In this document: positions 1 to 8,694 of the stretch, one piece after another
Layout: each line of letters starts with the position of its first letter
How positions within the stretch are numbered: the stretch's first letter is position 1
From: Oscillospiraceae bacterium
Lineage (GTDB): Bacteria > Bacillota > Clostridia > Oscillospirales > CAG-272
Length of the DNA: 64,000 nt
Assembly (NCBI GenBank): GCA_015063845.1
Contig: SVTJ01000008.1
Span: 20,739 to 84,738 of the forward strand
Direction of reading: 5' to 3'
Made by a program: the position numbers and the translations under genes
The notes under the pieces: model-generated
Database searches by the model: none
What the model was told of the DNA's origin: nothing
The model's input: the letters and a program-made list of their open reading frames with translations, nothing else

Positions 1-447
1 GGAGCGTACGTTATTTACGAAGGCGTGATGAGAGAGCTTGACGGATATGCTCAGAGAGGCGTTGTGCCGATAGCGCGCGAGGACGTTGAATTCTTTACGA
101 GGCTCACGGACGGTAAGTCGGTAGCGGTACGCGCGGGACTTGACAAAACCGTGAAAAACCGTACGGTGTCGCTGACCGATAAAATGGAATACGACTATAA
201 GGTCGTCGGTAGCAGTAAGGGCGCGATACTTACGAGAATGAACGTAGCAAGCAACGATATGCGTGTGATAGTGGAGTGTGCGGATGATTGGGACAGAACA
301 CAGCTAACACCGTATTTTTCAAATACTTTTTACGAGGTGGTTTATACCTCGGGAGAGGACGGAACTCGCGCCGTACTCCAAAAGGACGGAGCGGATATAG
401 TTATCCGTTTGGTGCACGAGGGAGAACTCGGTTATATAGCTAAATAG
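1..447 (+). CDS. C-terminal part of an unrecognised protein (5' truncated by the window edge)
   Basis: The reading frame is open from base 1 and ends with TAG at 445-447, leaving 148 residues of a longer protein; the GTG at 25 and ATG at 28 lack a ribosome-binding site and are probably internal. The visible part alternates short charged beta-strand-like stretches with turns and has no transmembrane segment or motif I recognise. It ends in IRLVHEGELGYIAK. A 212-bp gap with a promoter separates it from the Fe-S genes, so no operon link is implied. Function unknown. Confidence 0.6.
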   Translation, partial: GAYVIYEGVMRELDGYAQRGVVPIAREDVEFFTRLTDGKSVAVRAGLDKTVKNRTVSLTDKMEYDYKVVGSSKGAILTRMNVASNDMRVIVECADDWDRTQLTPYFSNTFYEVVYTSGEDGTRAVLQKDGADIVIRLVHEGELGYIAK

Positions 448-540
448 CAAAAATCATCACATTGCAAAACCGAAAATCTCTTTAAAACAAAAGAATTGCT
501 ATATATTTTATTGTAAAAAATGATTGTAAATCAACTGCTG

Positions 541-559
541 TGCTCGCTTGAAGCGAGCA
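541..559. repeat. short palindrome between two genes
   Basis: TGCTCGCT (541-548) pairs with AGCGAGCA (552-559) around a 3-base loop. The downstream sequence is not a clean T run, so it is at best a weak terminator for the gene ending at 447. The rest of 448-597 is AT-rich with nothing else recognisable. Confidence 0.4.
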
Positions 560-597
560 AGCATTGGTGTCAAGAAAAATAAAATGTTGCTTTTCTA

Positions 598-626
598 TTG
601 AAATTTTTGGCGAAATGCGGTATAAT
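598..626 (+). promoter_or_regulatory. sigma-A type promoter of the Fe-S assembly operon
   Basis: TTGAAA (598-603), a 17-bp spacer, then TATAAT (621-626). The expected start site lies about 25 bases before the ribosome-binding site AAGGAG of the gene at 660. No IscR-like or riboswitch element is visible. Confidence 0.75.
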
Positions 627-659
627 AATAACTCAGCGATATTACATTAAGGAGAACAT

Positions 660-1370
660 ATGTTAGAGCTTAAAAACGTTTCCTACAGCGTAGGAGACAA
701 GCAGATACTGAAAAATATAAATTTACAGATATCCGACCGTTTTGTGGCTATCACGGGTCCTAACGGAAGCGGAAAGTCTACACTTGCTAAGCTTGTTGCG
801 GGGATCATCTCCCCAACCGAGGGAAGAATATACTTTAACGGCAAGGATATTACCGATATGTCAGTAACCGACAGAGCAAGATCGGGAATAAGCTTTGCGT
901 TCCAGCAGCCCGTGCGCTTTAAGGGAATTACGGTGAAATACCTTATCTCCCTTGCGGCAGGCAAAAACACAAGTGTTGCTGAGGCTTGCAAATATCTTTC
1001 CGAGGTCGGTCTTTGCGCAAAGGACTATATCAACAGAGAAGTGAATGCCTCACTTTCGGGCGGTGAGCTTAAGCGCATCGAGATAGCTATGATAAACGCC
1101 AGAGGCACGGAGCTTTCGGTGTTTGACGAGCCCGAGGCGGGAATTGACCTCTGGAGCTTTAATAACCTTATAAAGGTGTTTGAAAATATGCATGAACGCA
1201 CTAACGGCACGATAATGATCATCTCCCACCAAGAGAGGATCCTCAATATCGCGGACAAGATAGTAGTGCTTGCAGGCGGAGAAGTGGTCGAGTACGGAGA
1301 TAAGGATGAGATATTCCCCAAGCTTATGGACGTTAGAAGCGGCTGTCGATTCGCGACAAACAATGAATGA
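660..1370 (+). CDS. sufC: SufC-like ABC ATPase of Fe-S cluster assembly (SmsC type)
   Basis: This cytoplasmic ATPase powers the scaffold that builds Fe-S clusters. In 236 residues I see Walker A GPNGSGKST (33-41), a Q-loop FAFQQPVRF near residue 83, the signature LSGGELKR and Walker B VFDEPEAGID. The QQP Q-loop and the GGELKR signature are typical of SufC rather than of transport ATPases. AAGGAG sits just upstream of the ATG. The next gene, a SufB/D-like scaffold, starts 13 bp downstream. There is no sufS, sufU or second SufB/D gene nearby, which fits the minimal two-gene SMS arrangement better than the full SUF operon. Family assignment is firm; the SMS label is inferred from gene content. 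Confidence 0.88.
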   Translation: MLELKNVSYSVGDKQILKNINLQISDRFVAITGPNGSGKSTLAKLVAGIISPTEGRIYFNGKDITDMSVTDRARSGISFAFQQPVRFKGITVKYLISLAAGKNTSVAEACKYLSEVGLCAKDYINREVNASLSGGELKRIEIAMINARGTELSVFDEPEAGIDLWSFNNLIKVFENMHERTNGTIMIISHQERILNIADKIVVLAGGEVVEYGDKDEIFPKLMDVRSGCRFATNNE

Positions 1371-1383
1371 CGGAGGCATAGGA

Positions 1384-2301
1384 ATGGATAAGATACAACA
1401 GCAGCTGCTCGAGCAGGTGGCGGGTATTCATGAAGTGCCCGAAGGCGCGTATTCGTTGAGAATAAACGGAAATCTTTACGGCAAAAACTCCTCGGAGCAC
1501 ATTGATATAGTAAAAAAAGAGGACAAGCCCGGTATAGACATATACATCAAGGCGGGAACTAAAAATGAAAGTGTTCATATCCCCGTGATACTTTCTCAGA
1601 CGGGACTTCGCGAGCTGGTATATAACGACTTTCATATAGGAGAGGACTGTGACGTAACTATCGTTGCGGGATGTGGCATTCATAACGGCGGCTCGGAAAC
1701 GTCCGAGCACAGCGGTGTTCACTCTTTTTATGTGGCGAAAAATGCAAAAGTAAAATACATCGAGAAGCATTACGGTCAAGGCGACGGCAACGGTAAAAAT
1801 ATAATGAACCCTCAAACTCACGTTGAATTGAGCGAAGGCGCAAAGATGGAAATGGAGACGGCGCAGATCAAGGGCGTTGATTCCACAAAGAGGATTACCA
1901 CAGCGGTTGTGATGAAAAATGCAACTCTGACTGTTAGAGAAAAGCTTATGACGCATGGCGAGCAATATGCCGAGACTGAGTTCGAGGTCGACCTTTGCGG
2001 TGACGGCTCGGGAACACATATTATATCAAGATCGGTTGCCAAGGATAGCTCGAAACAAAAGTTTATCTCAAGGATCAAGGGCAACTCTAAATGCAACGGA
2101 CATACCGAGTGCGATGCGATAATAATGGATGATGCAACGGTGGCTGCGATCCCCGAGATCCTCGCAGTTCACCCCGAGGCTTCGCTGATACACGAGGCTG
2201 CGATCGGAAAGATAGCGGGCGAACAGCTTGTTAAGCTGATGACGCTCGGACTTACCGAGAAAGAAGCCGAGGAAGAGATCGTCAACGGATTTCTTAGATG
2301 A
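1384..2301 (+). CDS. SufB/SufD-like Fe-S cluster scaffold (SmsB type)
   Basis: The 305-residue protein has the SufB/D beta-helix core: repeated short strands from about residue 80 to 240, then the family's C-terminal signature HPEASLIHEAAIGKI. It is much shorter than E. coli SufB (about 495) or SufD (about 420), as expected of SmsB. GGAGG at 1373-1377 sets the start at 1384; an in-frame ATG at 1363 would overlap sufC and lacks a site. It is the only SufB/D gene here, so it may act as a homodimer with the ATPase at 660. The sulfur donor must be encoded elsewhere. Confidence 0.85.
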   Translation: MDKIQQQLLEQVAGIHEVPEGAYSLRINGNLYGKNSSEHIDIVKKEDKPGIDIYIKAGTKNESVHIPVILSQTGLRELVYNDFHIGEDCDVTIVAGCGIHNGGSETSEHSGVHSFYVAKNAKVKYIEKHYGQGDGNGKNIMNPQTHVELSEGAKMEMETAQIKGVDSTKRITTAVVMKNATLTVREKLMTHGEQYAETEFEVDLCGDGSGTHIISRSVAKDSSKQKFISRIKGNSKCNGHTECDAIIMDDATVAAIPEILAVHPEASLIHEAAIGKIAGEQLVKLMTLGLTEKEAEEEIVNGFLR

Positions 2302-2343
2302 TCTGTCTGCTTTTTTTGCGTTGAATTAAATGTGAAAATATCG

Positions 2344-2388
2344 GAATACCCGCGCGGCGTGAAGGCTGCGCGGGTATTCTTGTTGTTC
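2344..2388 (+). terminator. rho-independent terminator of the Fe-S operon
   Basis: GAATACCCGCGC (2344-2355) pairs perfectly with GCGCGGGTATTC (2368-2379), extended inward by three more pairs, and is followed by a T-rich tail. Confidence 0.85.
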
Positions 2389-2877
2389 TTGCGTCGCGGG
2401 CACAAAAAACAGTACGATTTTAATTGAATGTAAAAAAATAACAAAATAGTATATAAATGTAATTTATGGCCCAAAACATCGAAAAACGTATGAAACTGAA
2501 AGGTGAGTGAATATTTTGTGGAGGATTGGCGACGAAAAAACGTTTGAATTAGGGTGTAGAAAAAACGCCTTGATTTTTGTTTAAAATTCACAAAAGCAAA
2601 CAAGTCCGATTGCACTTCGAAGTGTTCTGCTAAAAAACAGCGGGTAAAAAATATTTACTTTAGTGCAGAGAAGTCTCTATAAGTTAAAAGATTATGAGTA
2701 AAAATCAACAAAAACAACGGGGAATATAGTAAAAAATCACGATCAAAGGTAAATATAAATTACCAAAACAAGCGCAAAAAAATCAAAAAGTGAAAAACGA
2801 CGATTTTTTGCGCAGGGTATTGACAACGTTTTTTTACGTTTTGCAAGTTTTGACTAAGCCAGCTCAAAAACCTTTGC

Positions 2878-2906
2878 TTGACTTTTTTCTTATTATATGG
2901 TAAGAT
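2878..2906 (+). promoter_or_regulatory. probable promoter of the 14-kb transporter operon
   Basis: TTGACT (2878-2883), a 17-bp spacer and TAAGAT (2901-2906). It is the best promoter match in the 900 bp before the gene at 3204. An isolated TTGACA at 2820 has no matching -10 box. Confidence 0.55.
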
Positions 2907-3203
2907 TATCACGTGGATTTAGGACATCTATGCCCATTTTGCGGCCATTTTTGTCTTTAGCGATGTCACGTAACCGGTGCATCGCCTTTGAAGTGAACTT
3001 AGATGTTGCCTTGACGGACGTGCATTTGTGCCGAATTTGTGCGTTCTGCGAGCGCCTTTTTAAGTTGTTTGCGCGCGTGCGAGCGCGCAGGCGTCTACTG
3101 CGAAGGAAAAAGGTCATTGCTGATGGCAACATCAGACTACTCAATTACTCACGAAAGCGAGTTTTCCCGACGCTTTCGAAACCAAAACCAGGAGGAATTT
3201 TGA

Positions 3204-6200
3204 ATGAAGACGACGAAATTTCAAAGAATTACAGCTTTGATGCTCGCCTTGGTATTCCTGCTGTGCTCGGGGACGGTAATCGCCTCCGCGGCAACAGACA
3301 GTGAGTCCATTACGGACGTTACCACAAGCGACCTCAAAGATCTGCTTAATGCGATTTCGTACAGTGAGTACATTGCGCAGAACGCGAATGTACCCAAGGG
3401 TGAGGTCGAAGTTACGATCGACGCAACCCAGAACTACGAGTATGTTATCGACGGCGCGCAGGTACATAGCTACCTTGCAAGCGATAAAGTCGCTGACGGA
3501 AAGTACAAGACTATCAAGCTGTATCCCACAACGGATCTTAAGGCTCTTTCGGCAGAGCTCGCAAGCGTTGTGAATGCTGAGATCGCTAAGGTCAATGCAT
3601 CTACTGGCAGCAAGATAGCAGACGTTACGGCAGACGCGCTTCTTGAGAAGCTTGCTCGCGTTGCTTCTTATGACGATCAGACCGCGTTGTTCACACCCCC
3701 TACGGGCACGGTGACGTGGGATATCAGTGATAAGATAAGCACTGCAAGCAAGTACGTTTTGATGATCGACTGCTACCCCGTAGCAAACAAGTCGGCATCT
3801 GTTGAGAGAATACTTAAGATAAACGGCACGGTTCCTTTCGCAGAGGCTCGTTACGTTACCATTTCCAAGGTGTGGAAGAACATCTATGAGGACGGTAAGT
3901 TCGCAGTCCCTGAGGGAGAGAACGCTGATGACTATCTCAAGAAGGCTAATGATATGGGTATCTCCGCTAAGAAGGTTGACGAGAACGGAGTTACTTACAT
4001 AAAGTACACGATGCCCGCTTACTGGACGTCCGATATCTCGGGGCTTGTAGACGAGCAGACGGTACGCTTCTTTAAGGAAGATATCGACCTCAATGAGATT
4101 CGTTCCAGCCTTGTTCAGGATCCCGAATGGATAACCTATACTGTTAAGGATTCCAACGGCTTTATGCAAGAGCCTTTCGAGTTCGTTATAGGTCCTGATG
4201 ACGAGACGGGCAAGACGACCATCTCGCTTGAGTCTGTTAACGAGCCTTTGGCAATAAAGTCCATAAGACTTGTACCTTACACACCCAATATTTCTTATGC
4301 GGAGTATCTCGCTAAGTACAACGGTGTTGCAAGCGGAACGGATAAGATCAAGATAGAAGCTGAGTATTATTCTGCTGCTTCTTCTCAGACCATATACCCC
4401 GTATCCGATACTACAAGTGCTATAACCTCTCCCACATCGACCGAAAGAACTGTTCTTAACACAGTCGGCGGCGATAAGTGGCAGAGCTCGGGTCAGTGGA
4501 TCGAATACAAGTTCAAGGTAAAGAGCAGCGGTATGTATTCTATCGCTACCCGTTTCAAGCAGAACGTGCTTGACGGTATGTATACCTCCAGATCGCTGTA
4601 CATTTACAGCGGCGAAGGCGCAAGTGAGCGCGGATACTACAACGGTATTCCGTTCGCTGAAGCAGGAAGACTTCAATTTAATTATTCCTCCGATTGGCAG
4701 TCGGGAAAGCTGACAGACGGAGTTGATTCCTTCAATATATATTTTGATGAGGGCGTTGAATACACGATAAGACTTGAGGTTACCCTCGGCAATATGGGTA
4801 ACGTCGTTAGCCGTGTTCAGAAATCCCTTGATATAATCAATGATGCTTACCTTAATATACTTAAGCTCACAGGTACAACGCCTGACGAATTCCGTGACTA
4901 CGGATTCTCGAGAGTTATGCCTGACACGATGATCTCTATGATCCAGCAGGCGAGAGTTCTCAACGAGATATCCGCAGAGCTTCAGGCAGCTGCGAGCGTA
5001 AAGAGCTCGATGACGGCAACGCTTGATAAGGTCGCAAGACTTCTTGAGGAAATGGGTAAGGACGACGACGAGGTTGCAAAGAACCTTGAGCAGCTCAAGA
5101 CCTATATCGGTTCGCTCGGTACTTGGGTCGGAGACGCTAAGACTCAGCCTCTGATACTTGACTATATCGTTATCCAGGGTGCTGACGATGCAACACTTCC
5201 CGAGGCAAAGGCGGGCTTCTTCAAGGCATTGTGGTACGAGATAAAGAGCTTTATTCAGAGCTTCTTCCGTAACTACGACCGTATGGGTGCTATGACAGAG
5301 ACCGCTGAGGACGAGAGCGTTGAGGTATGGCTTGCTTACGGTCGTGACCAGTCTCAGGTTGTAAGAGGACTTATCAATAACGACTTCACTCCTAATTCGG
5401 GAGTTGCGATAGATTTGAAGCTGGTTGCAGCGTCAACGTTGTTGCCTTCAATTCTTTCGGGTATGGGACCTGACGTTTATATCGGAGTTGCGCAGGGAAC
5501 TGTTATCAACTACGCTATTCGTGGAGCATTGTTGCCGATCGACGTTGATCTTAACGAGGACGGAACGATCAAGCGCGATGAAAGCGGAAATCCGTATCCC
5601 AGAGCTGACTTCGAAGAGGCAACGGCTGACTTTAACGATGCGGCAATGCTCGTTTTGGGTATTGACGACGCACTCGGCGAGCATCACTACTACGGATTGC
5701 CCGAGACGCAGAACTTCACGATGATGTTCGTGCGTGAGGACATATTCGCAGAGCTCGATCTTGAGATCCCCAAGACGTGGGATGAGGTCAAGGAGATAAT
5801 CCCCGTACTTCAGTCGAACAACATGCAGATCGGTATGACAAAGGACGAGAACATCTTCCTCTATCAGCTCGGCGGTGAGCTCTTCGCTGATGACGGAATG
5901 AGAATCAATCTCGACTCCAACGTAGCTCTTGAAGCATTCAATACCATGTGTGAAATGTTCACCATGTACTCGTTCCCCTACAAGTATGACTTCCCGAACC
6001 GTTTCAGAACGGGTGAGATGCCTATCGGCTTTGCGTCATACACGGATACTTATAATAAATTGAAAGTATTTGCTACCGAGATCGAGGGATTGTGGGGCTT
6101 CTACCCGCTTCCCGGATACTATGATGAGAACGGTGATATCAATAACAGCTCCGTTTCTACCATCACAGCTATTTGTATAATCAACGGTTGTGAGGATATT

Positions 6201-6824
6201 CAGGGCGCATGGGAGTTCTCCAAGTGGCATGCAGGCGCACAGTGCCAGATAGACTATTCTAACGAGATGGTTGCTATCCTCGGTCCTTCCGCTAAGCACG
6301 CAACGGCGAACACCAAGGCTCTTGAGAGCTTGCCTTGGACGGCAGAGGAGTACACACAGCTCCAGAAGCAGTTCAACAAGCTTGCTGCTATCCCCAACTA
6401 CCCCGGACGTTACATCGTTGAGCGTTATACGCAGTTCGCATTCCTTGCAGCTTATAACGACAATATGGACCCCGTAACTGAAATGCAGAGATACATCACT
6501 ACTATCAACGTAGAGATCTCACGTAAGCGTGCAGAGTTCGGACTTGAGATACTCGAGGAAGGACAGACACTTGCTGAGAAGCGTATGGAAGAGGCAGAAG
6601 AAGCTCTTAAGGCAGCTAAGGACTCCTCCGCATACAACGCAACGTATGACACAGCGTTTAACAACGCAATGGCATTGATCGAAGGTTACGAGACAGAGGA
6701 TTACGCATCGCTCAGATCTCTTGCGGCAGAGCTTGAAGCTCTTAATTCCGAATTGTTCGGAGTTGCTGCTAAGAAGATGAACGAAGCTGCTAACTCTCTT
6801 GTTGAATACGAAAAGTACAAATAA
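3204..6824 (+). CDS. secreted fusion of a carbohydrate-binding-like domain and an ABC solute-binding domain
   Basis: This 1206-residue protein starts 8 bases after AGGAGG. Residues 1-30 are a signal peptide ending in ASAA; the cysteine at about 21 (FLLC) does not form a lipobox. Residues 30-375 are beta-rich and unassigned. Residues 375-550 resemble a CBM6/35-type beta-sandwich (KIKIEAEYY, GQWIEYKFKVKSSGMYSI), with the probable last strand (LDYIVIQG, about 655) split off by a roughly 100-residue helical insert. Residues 700-1090 are a family 1 extracellular solute-binding domain (EVWLAYGRDQ, GMGPDVYIGVAQG), and the last 110 residues are helical. It probably captures a glycan outside the cell for the permeases that follow. 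Domain calls are by pattern; the substrate cannot be read. Confidence 0.8.
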   Translation: MKTTKFQRITALMLALVFLLCSGTVIASAATDSESITDVTTSDLKDLLNAISYSEYIAQNANVPKGEVEVTIDATQNYEYVIDGAQVHSYLASDKVADGKYKTIKLYPTTDLKALSAELASVVNAEIAKVNASTGSKIADVTADALLEKLARVASYDDQTALFTPPTGTVTWDISDKISTASKYVLMIDCYPVANKSASVERILKINGTVPFAEARYVTISKVWKNIYEDGKFAVPEGENADDYLKKANDMGISAKKVDENGVTYIKYTMPAYWTSDISGLVDEQTVRFFKEDIDLNEIRSSLVQDPEWITYTVKDSNGFMQEPFEFVIGPDDETGKTTISLESVNEPLAIKSIRLVPYTPNISYAEYLAKYNGVASGTDKIKIEAEYYSAASSQTIYPVSDTTSAITSPTSTERTVLNTVGGDKWQSSGQWIEYKFKVKSSGMYSIATRFKQNVLDGMYTSRSLYIYSGEGASERGYYNGIPFAEAGRLQFNYSSDWQSGKLTDGVDSFNIYFDEGVEYTIRLEVTLGNMGNVVSRVQKSLDIINDAYLNILKLTGTTPDEFRDYGFSRVMPDTMISMIQQARVLNEISAELQAAASVKSSMTATLDKVARLLEEMGKDDDEVAKNLEQLKTYIGSLGTWVGDAKTQPLILDYIVIQGADDATLPEAKAGFFKALWYEIKSFIQSFFRNYDRMGAMTETAEDESVEVWLAYGRDQSQVVRGLINNDFTPNSGVAIDLKLVAASTLLPSILSGMGPDVYIGVAQGTVINYAIRGALLPIDVDLNEDGTIKRDESGNPYPRADFEEATADFNDAAMLVLGIDDALGEHHYYGLPETQNFTMMFVREDIFAELDLEIPKTWDEVKEIIPVLQSNNMQIGMTKDENIFLYQLGGELFADDGMRINLDSNVALEAFNTMCEMFTMYSFPYKYDFPNRFRTGEMPIGFASYTDTYNKLKVFATEIEGLWGFYPLPGYYDENGDINNSSVSTITAICIINGCEDIQGAWEFSKWHAGAQCQIDYSNEMVAILGPSAKHATANTKALESLPWTAEEYTQLQKQFNKLAAIPNYPGRYIVERYTQFAFLAAYNDNMDPVTEMQRYITTINVEISRKRAEFGLEILEEGQTLAEKRMEEAEEALKAAKDSSAYNATYDTAFNNAMALIEGYETEDYASLRSLAAELEALNSELFGVAAKKMNEAANSLVEYEKYK

Positions 6825-6854
6825 TAAGCAAATCTAAAAAGGAGATAGAAGTAC

Positions 6855-7802
6855 ATGTCACACAAAACAGCAGAGAAAAAGGCTGTAGCTCGTAAGGATA
6901 TGACGAAGTGGCAGTGGACTTGGAAGGAAATGAAGCGAAATAAGGTAGCGTACCTGATGGTTGCACCTTATATGATCGTGTTCACGTGCTTCACAGTCTT
7001 GCCCGTCGTGCTTTCGATGGTCATCAGTTTTACGGACTTTAACATGCTTGAGTTGCCGAACATAGTATGGCTTGACAACTACGTAAGACTGTTCCTTGAG
7101 GATGATATATTCCTTATAGCAGCCAAGAATACATTTATATTTGCTGCCATTGTCGGACCTGTGTCCTACATCATGTCACTGATGGTAGCATGGTTCATCA
7201 ATGAGCTTTCTCCGAAGATCAGAGCAATCGTAACCTTGATCTTCTACGCTCCCTCGATTTCAGGTCAGGTATACCTCGTATGGGCAACACTGTTCTCCAG
7301 TGACTCTTATGGTTGGGCAAACGCTTGGCTGATGGAGCTTGGTATAATTAATAAAGAAATACTGTTCTTTGAAGACGCCGACTGGGTAATGCCCCTTTGT
7401 ATCGTAGTCGCGATCTGGACCTCTCTGGGTACCTCCTTCCTTGCGTTTATCGCGGGACTTCAGGGTATCGATAAGGCTCAGTTTGAGGCAGGAGCGGTCG
7501 ACGGAATAAGAAACAGATGGCAAGAGCTTTGGTACATAACGCTTCCTAACATGAAGTCACAGCTTATGTTCGGTGCGGTCATGTCCATAACAAACTCTTT
7601 CGGATTTGGAGCAGTCGTTACCGCACTTTGCGGATTCCCGTCAGTTGACTACGCGGCTCATACGATAGTCCACCACCTTGAGGACTACGCGAACCAGCGT
7701 TTCGAGATAGGTTATTCGTCAACGATAGCTGTAATACTCTTCGTGGTAATGATAGGTGCTAACGCACTTGTCAAGAAAGTTCTTTCAAAGGTAGGTTCGT
7801 GA
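6855..7802 (+). CDS. CUT1 sugar ABC transporter permease, MalF/UgpA type (pair 1)
   Basis: The 315-residue inner-membrane permease has a basic N-terminus followed by a first helix around residues 35-60 (YLMVAPYMIVFTCF), about six membrane segments, and the EAA coupling loop FEAGAVDG...ITLPNMKS that contacts the ATPase. AAGGAG precedes the ATG. It follows the solute-binding fusion by 30 bp and its stop lies 1 bp before the next permease, so the two should be co-translated as a heterodimer. No ATPase is encoded in the operon; a shared MsmK-like ATPase elsewhere is the usual solution for CUT1 systems. Confidence 0.88.
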   Translation: MSHKTAEKKAVARKDMTKWQWTWKEMKRNKVAYLMVAPYMIVFTCFTVLPVVLSMVISFTDFNMLELPNIVWLDNYVRLFLEDDIFLIAAKNTFIFAAIVGPVSYIMSLMVAWFINELSPKIRAIVTLIFYAPSISGQVYLVWATLFSSDSYGWANAWLMELGIINKEILFFEDADWVMPLCIVVAIWTSLGTSFLAFIAGLQGIDKAQFEAGAVDGIRNRWQELWYITLPNMKSQLMFGAVMSITNSFGFGAVVTALCGFPSVDYAAHTIVHHLEDYANQRFEIGYSSTIAVILFVVMIGANALVKKVLSKVGS

Positions 7803-7803
7803 T

Positions 7804-8676
7804 ATGGCAAAGTTAAGAACAAGAAAACATAAAGTCGTACTTGCACGTTCCGCCGGAGGAGACGCGGGAATAACAGTTATACTGATAATACTCGGTATAT
7901 TCATGTTCCTTCCTATGTACTACGTTGTTATCCAGTCTCTTAAGCCTCTTGACGAGCTCTGGATGTTCCCCCCGAGATTTATCGTCGCAAAGCCGACAAT
8001 GCAGAACTTTAAGGATCTGTTTACACTTATGAGCGGAGGCCTCGTGCCCTTCTCAAGATACATATTCAACACAGTATTTACTTCCATTGCAGGAACAGTG
8101 GGTAACCTTCTGTTCTCCTCGATGGCAGCATACGCAATGGCTAAGATCGCATTCCCCGGCGGAAAGGCGATGTTTAAGCTGGTAAGAACCTCTCTTATGT
8201 TCCATAAGACGGTTACAGCCGTAACCTGCTTCATTCTTATGAGTACGTTCAAGATAATCGATACCTACTGGGCAATAATCATTCCCGCGTGGGGAACGAC
8301 CATCGGTCTGTACCTTATCAAGCAGTTTATGGAAAGTAACGTTACGGACGCGGTGCTTGAGAGTGCACGTCTGGACGGAGCAAGTGAGTTTAAGACATTC
8401 TGGACGATCGCAATGCCTATGGTTAAGCCCGGTTGGTTGACGCTTATCGTTTACTCGTTCCAGGATCTTTGGAACCAGGGTGCGTCGATGTATATCCATT
8501 CGGAGCAGCTTAAGTCGCTCAACTATGCGATCCAGCAGATAACCGCAGGAGGAATCAAGCGTGCGGGCGCGAGTGCAGCTTCACTCGTTGTAATGATGCT
8601 TGTTCCGATCCTTGTCTTCGTAATAACTCAGTCGAACATCATCGAAACGATGGGTTCGAGTGGTATGAAGGACTAA
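7804..8676 (+). CDS. CUT1 sugar ABC transporter permease, MalG/UgpE type (pair 1)
   Basis: The 290-residue membrane protein has the MalG pattern: a first helix at residues 20-45 (VILIILGIFMFLPMYYVVIQSL), a conserved loop with FNTVFTS, and the EAA loop LESARLDGASEFKTFWTIAMP. The ribosome-binding site (AAAGGTAGG) lies inside the end of the preceding permease, indicating translational coupling. It should form the second half of the membrane channel with the protein at 6855. Confidence 0.88.
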   Translation: MAKLRTRKHKVVLARSAGGDAGITVILIILGIFMFLPMYYVVIQSLKPLDELWMFPPRFIVAKPTMQNFKDLFTLMSGGLVPFSRYIFNTVFTSIAGTVGNLLFSSMAAYAMAKIAFPGGKAMFKLVRTSLMFHKTVTAVTCFILMSTFKIIDTYWAIIIPAWGTTIGLYLIKQFMESNVTDAVLESARLDGASEFKTFWTIAMPMVKPGWLTLIVYSFQDLWNQGASMYIHSEQLKSLNYAIQQITAGGIKRAGASAASLVVMMLVPILVFVITQSNIIETMGSSGMKD

Positions 8677-8694
8677 TTTTAACAGGAGGACAGT

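Larger units (their letters stand above)
2302..3203 (+). other. 900-bp AT-rich intergenic region with terminator, promoter and long leader
   Basis: No supported gene lies here. After the terminator at 2344-2388 the sequence is very AT-rich to about 2880. A promoter at 2878-2906 is followed by a leader of about 290 bases before the gene at 3204. The leader contains a GC-rich hairpin TGCGCGC/GCGCGCA (3070-3076 with 3083-3089) without a T run. An open frame at 2897-3304 has no ribosome-binding site and an arginine/cysteine-rich product, so I do not call it. Confidence 0.6.

Noticed and set aside
2897..3304. Plus-strand open frame upstream of and overlapping the solute-binding fusion gene
   Set aside because: No ribosome-binding site, unlikely composition, and the 3' part overlaps a well-supported start in another frame.
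3141..4676. 511-codon minus-strand open frame opposite the solute-binding fusion
   Set aside because: Antisense shadow of a real gene; no start signal, no recognisable motif.
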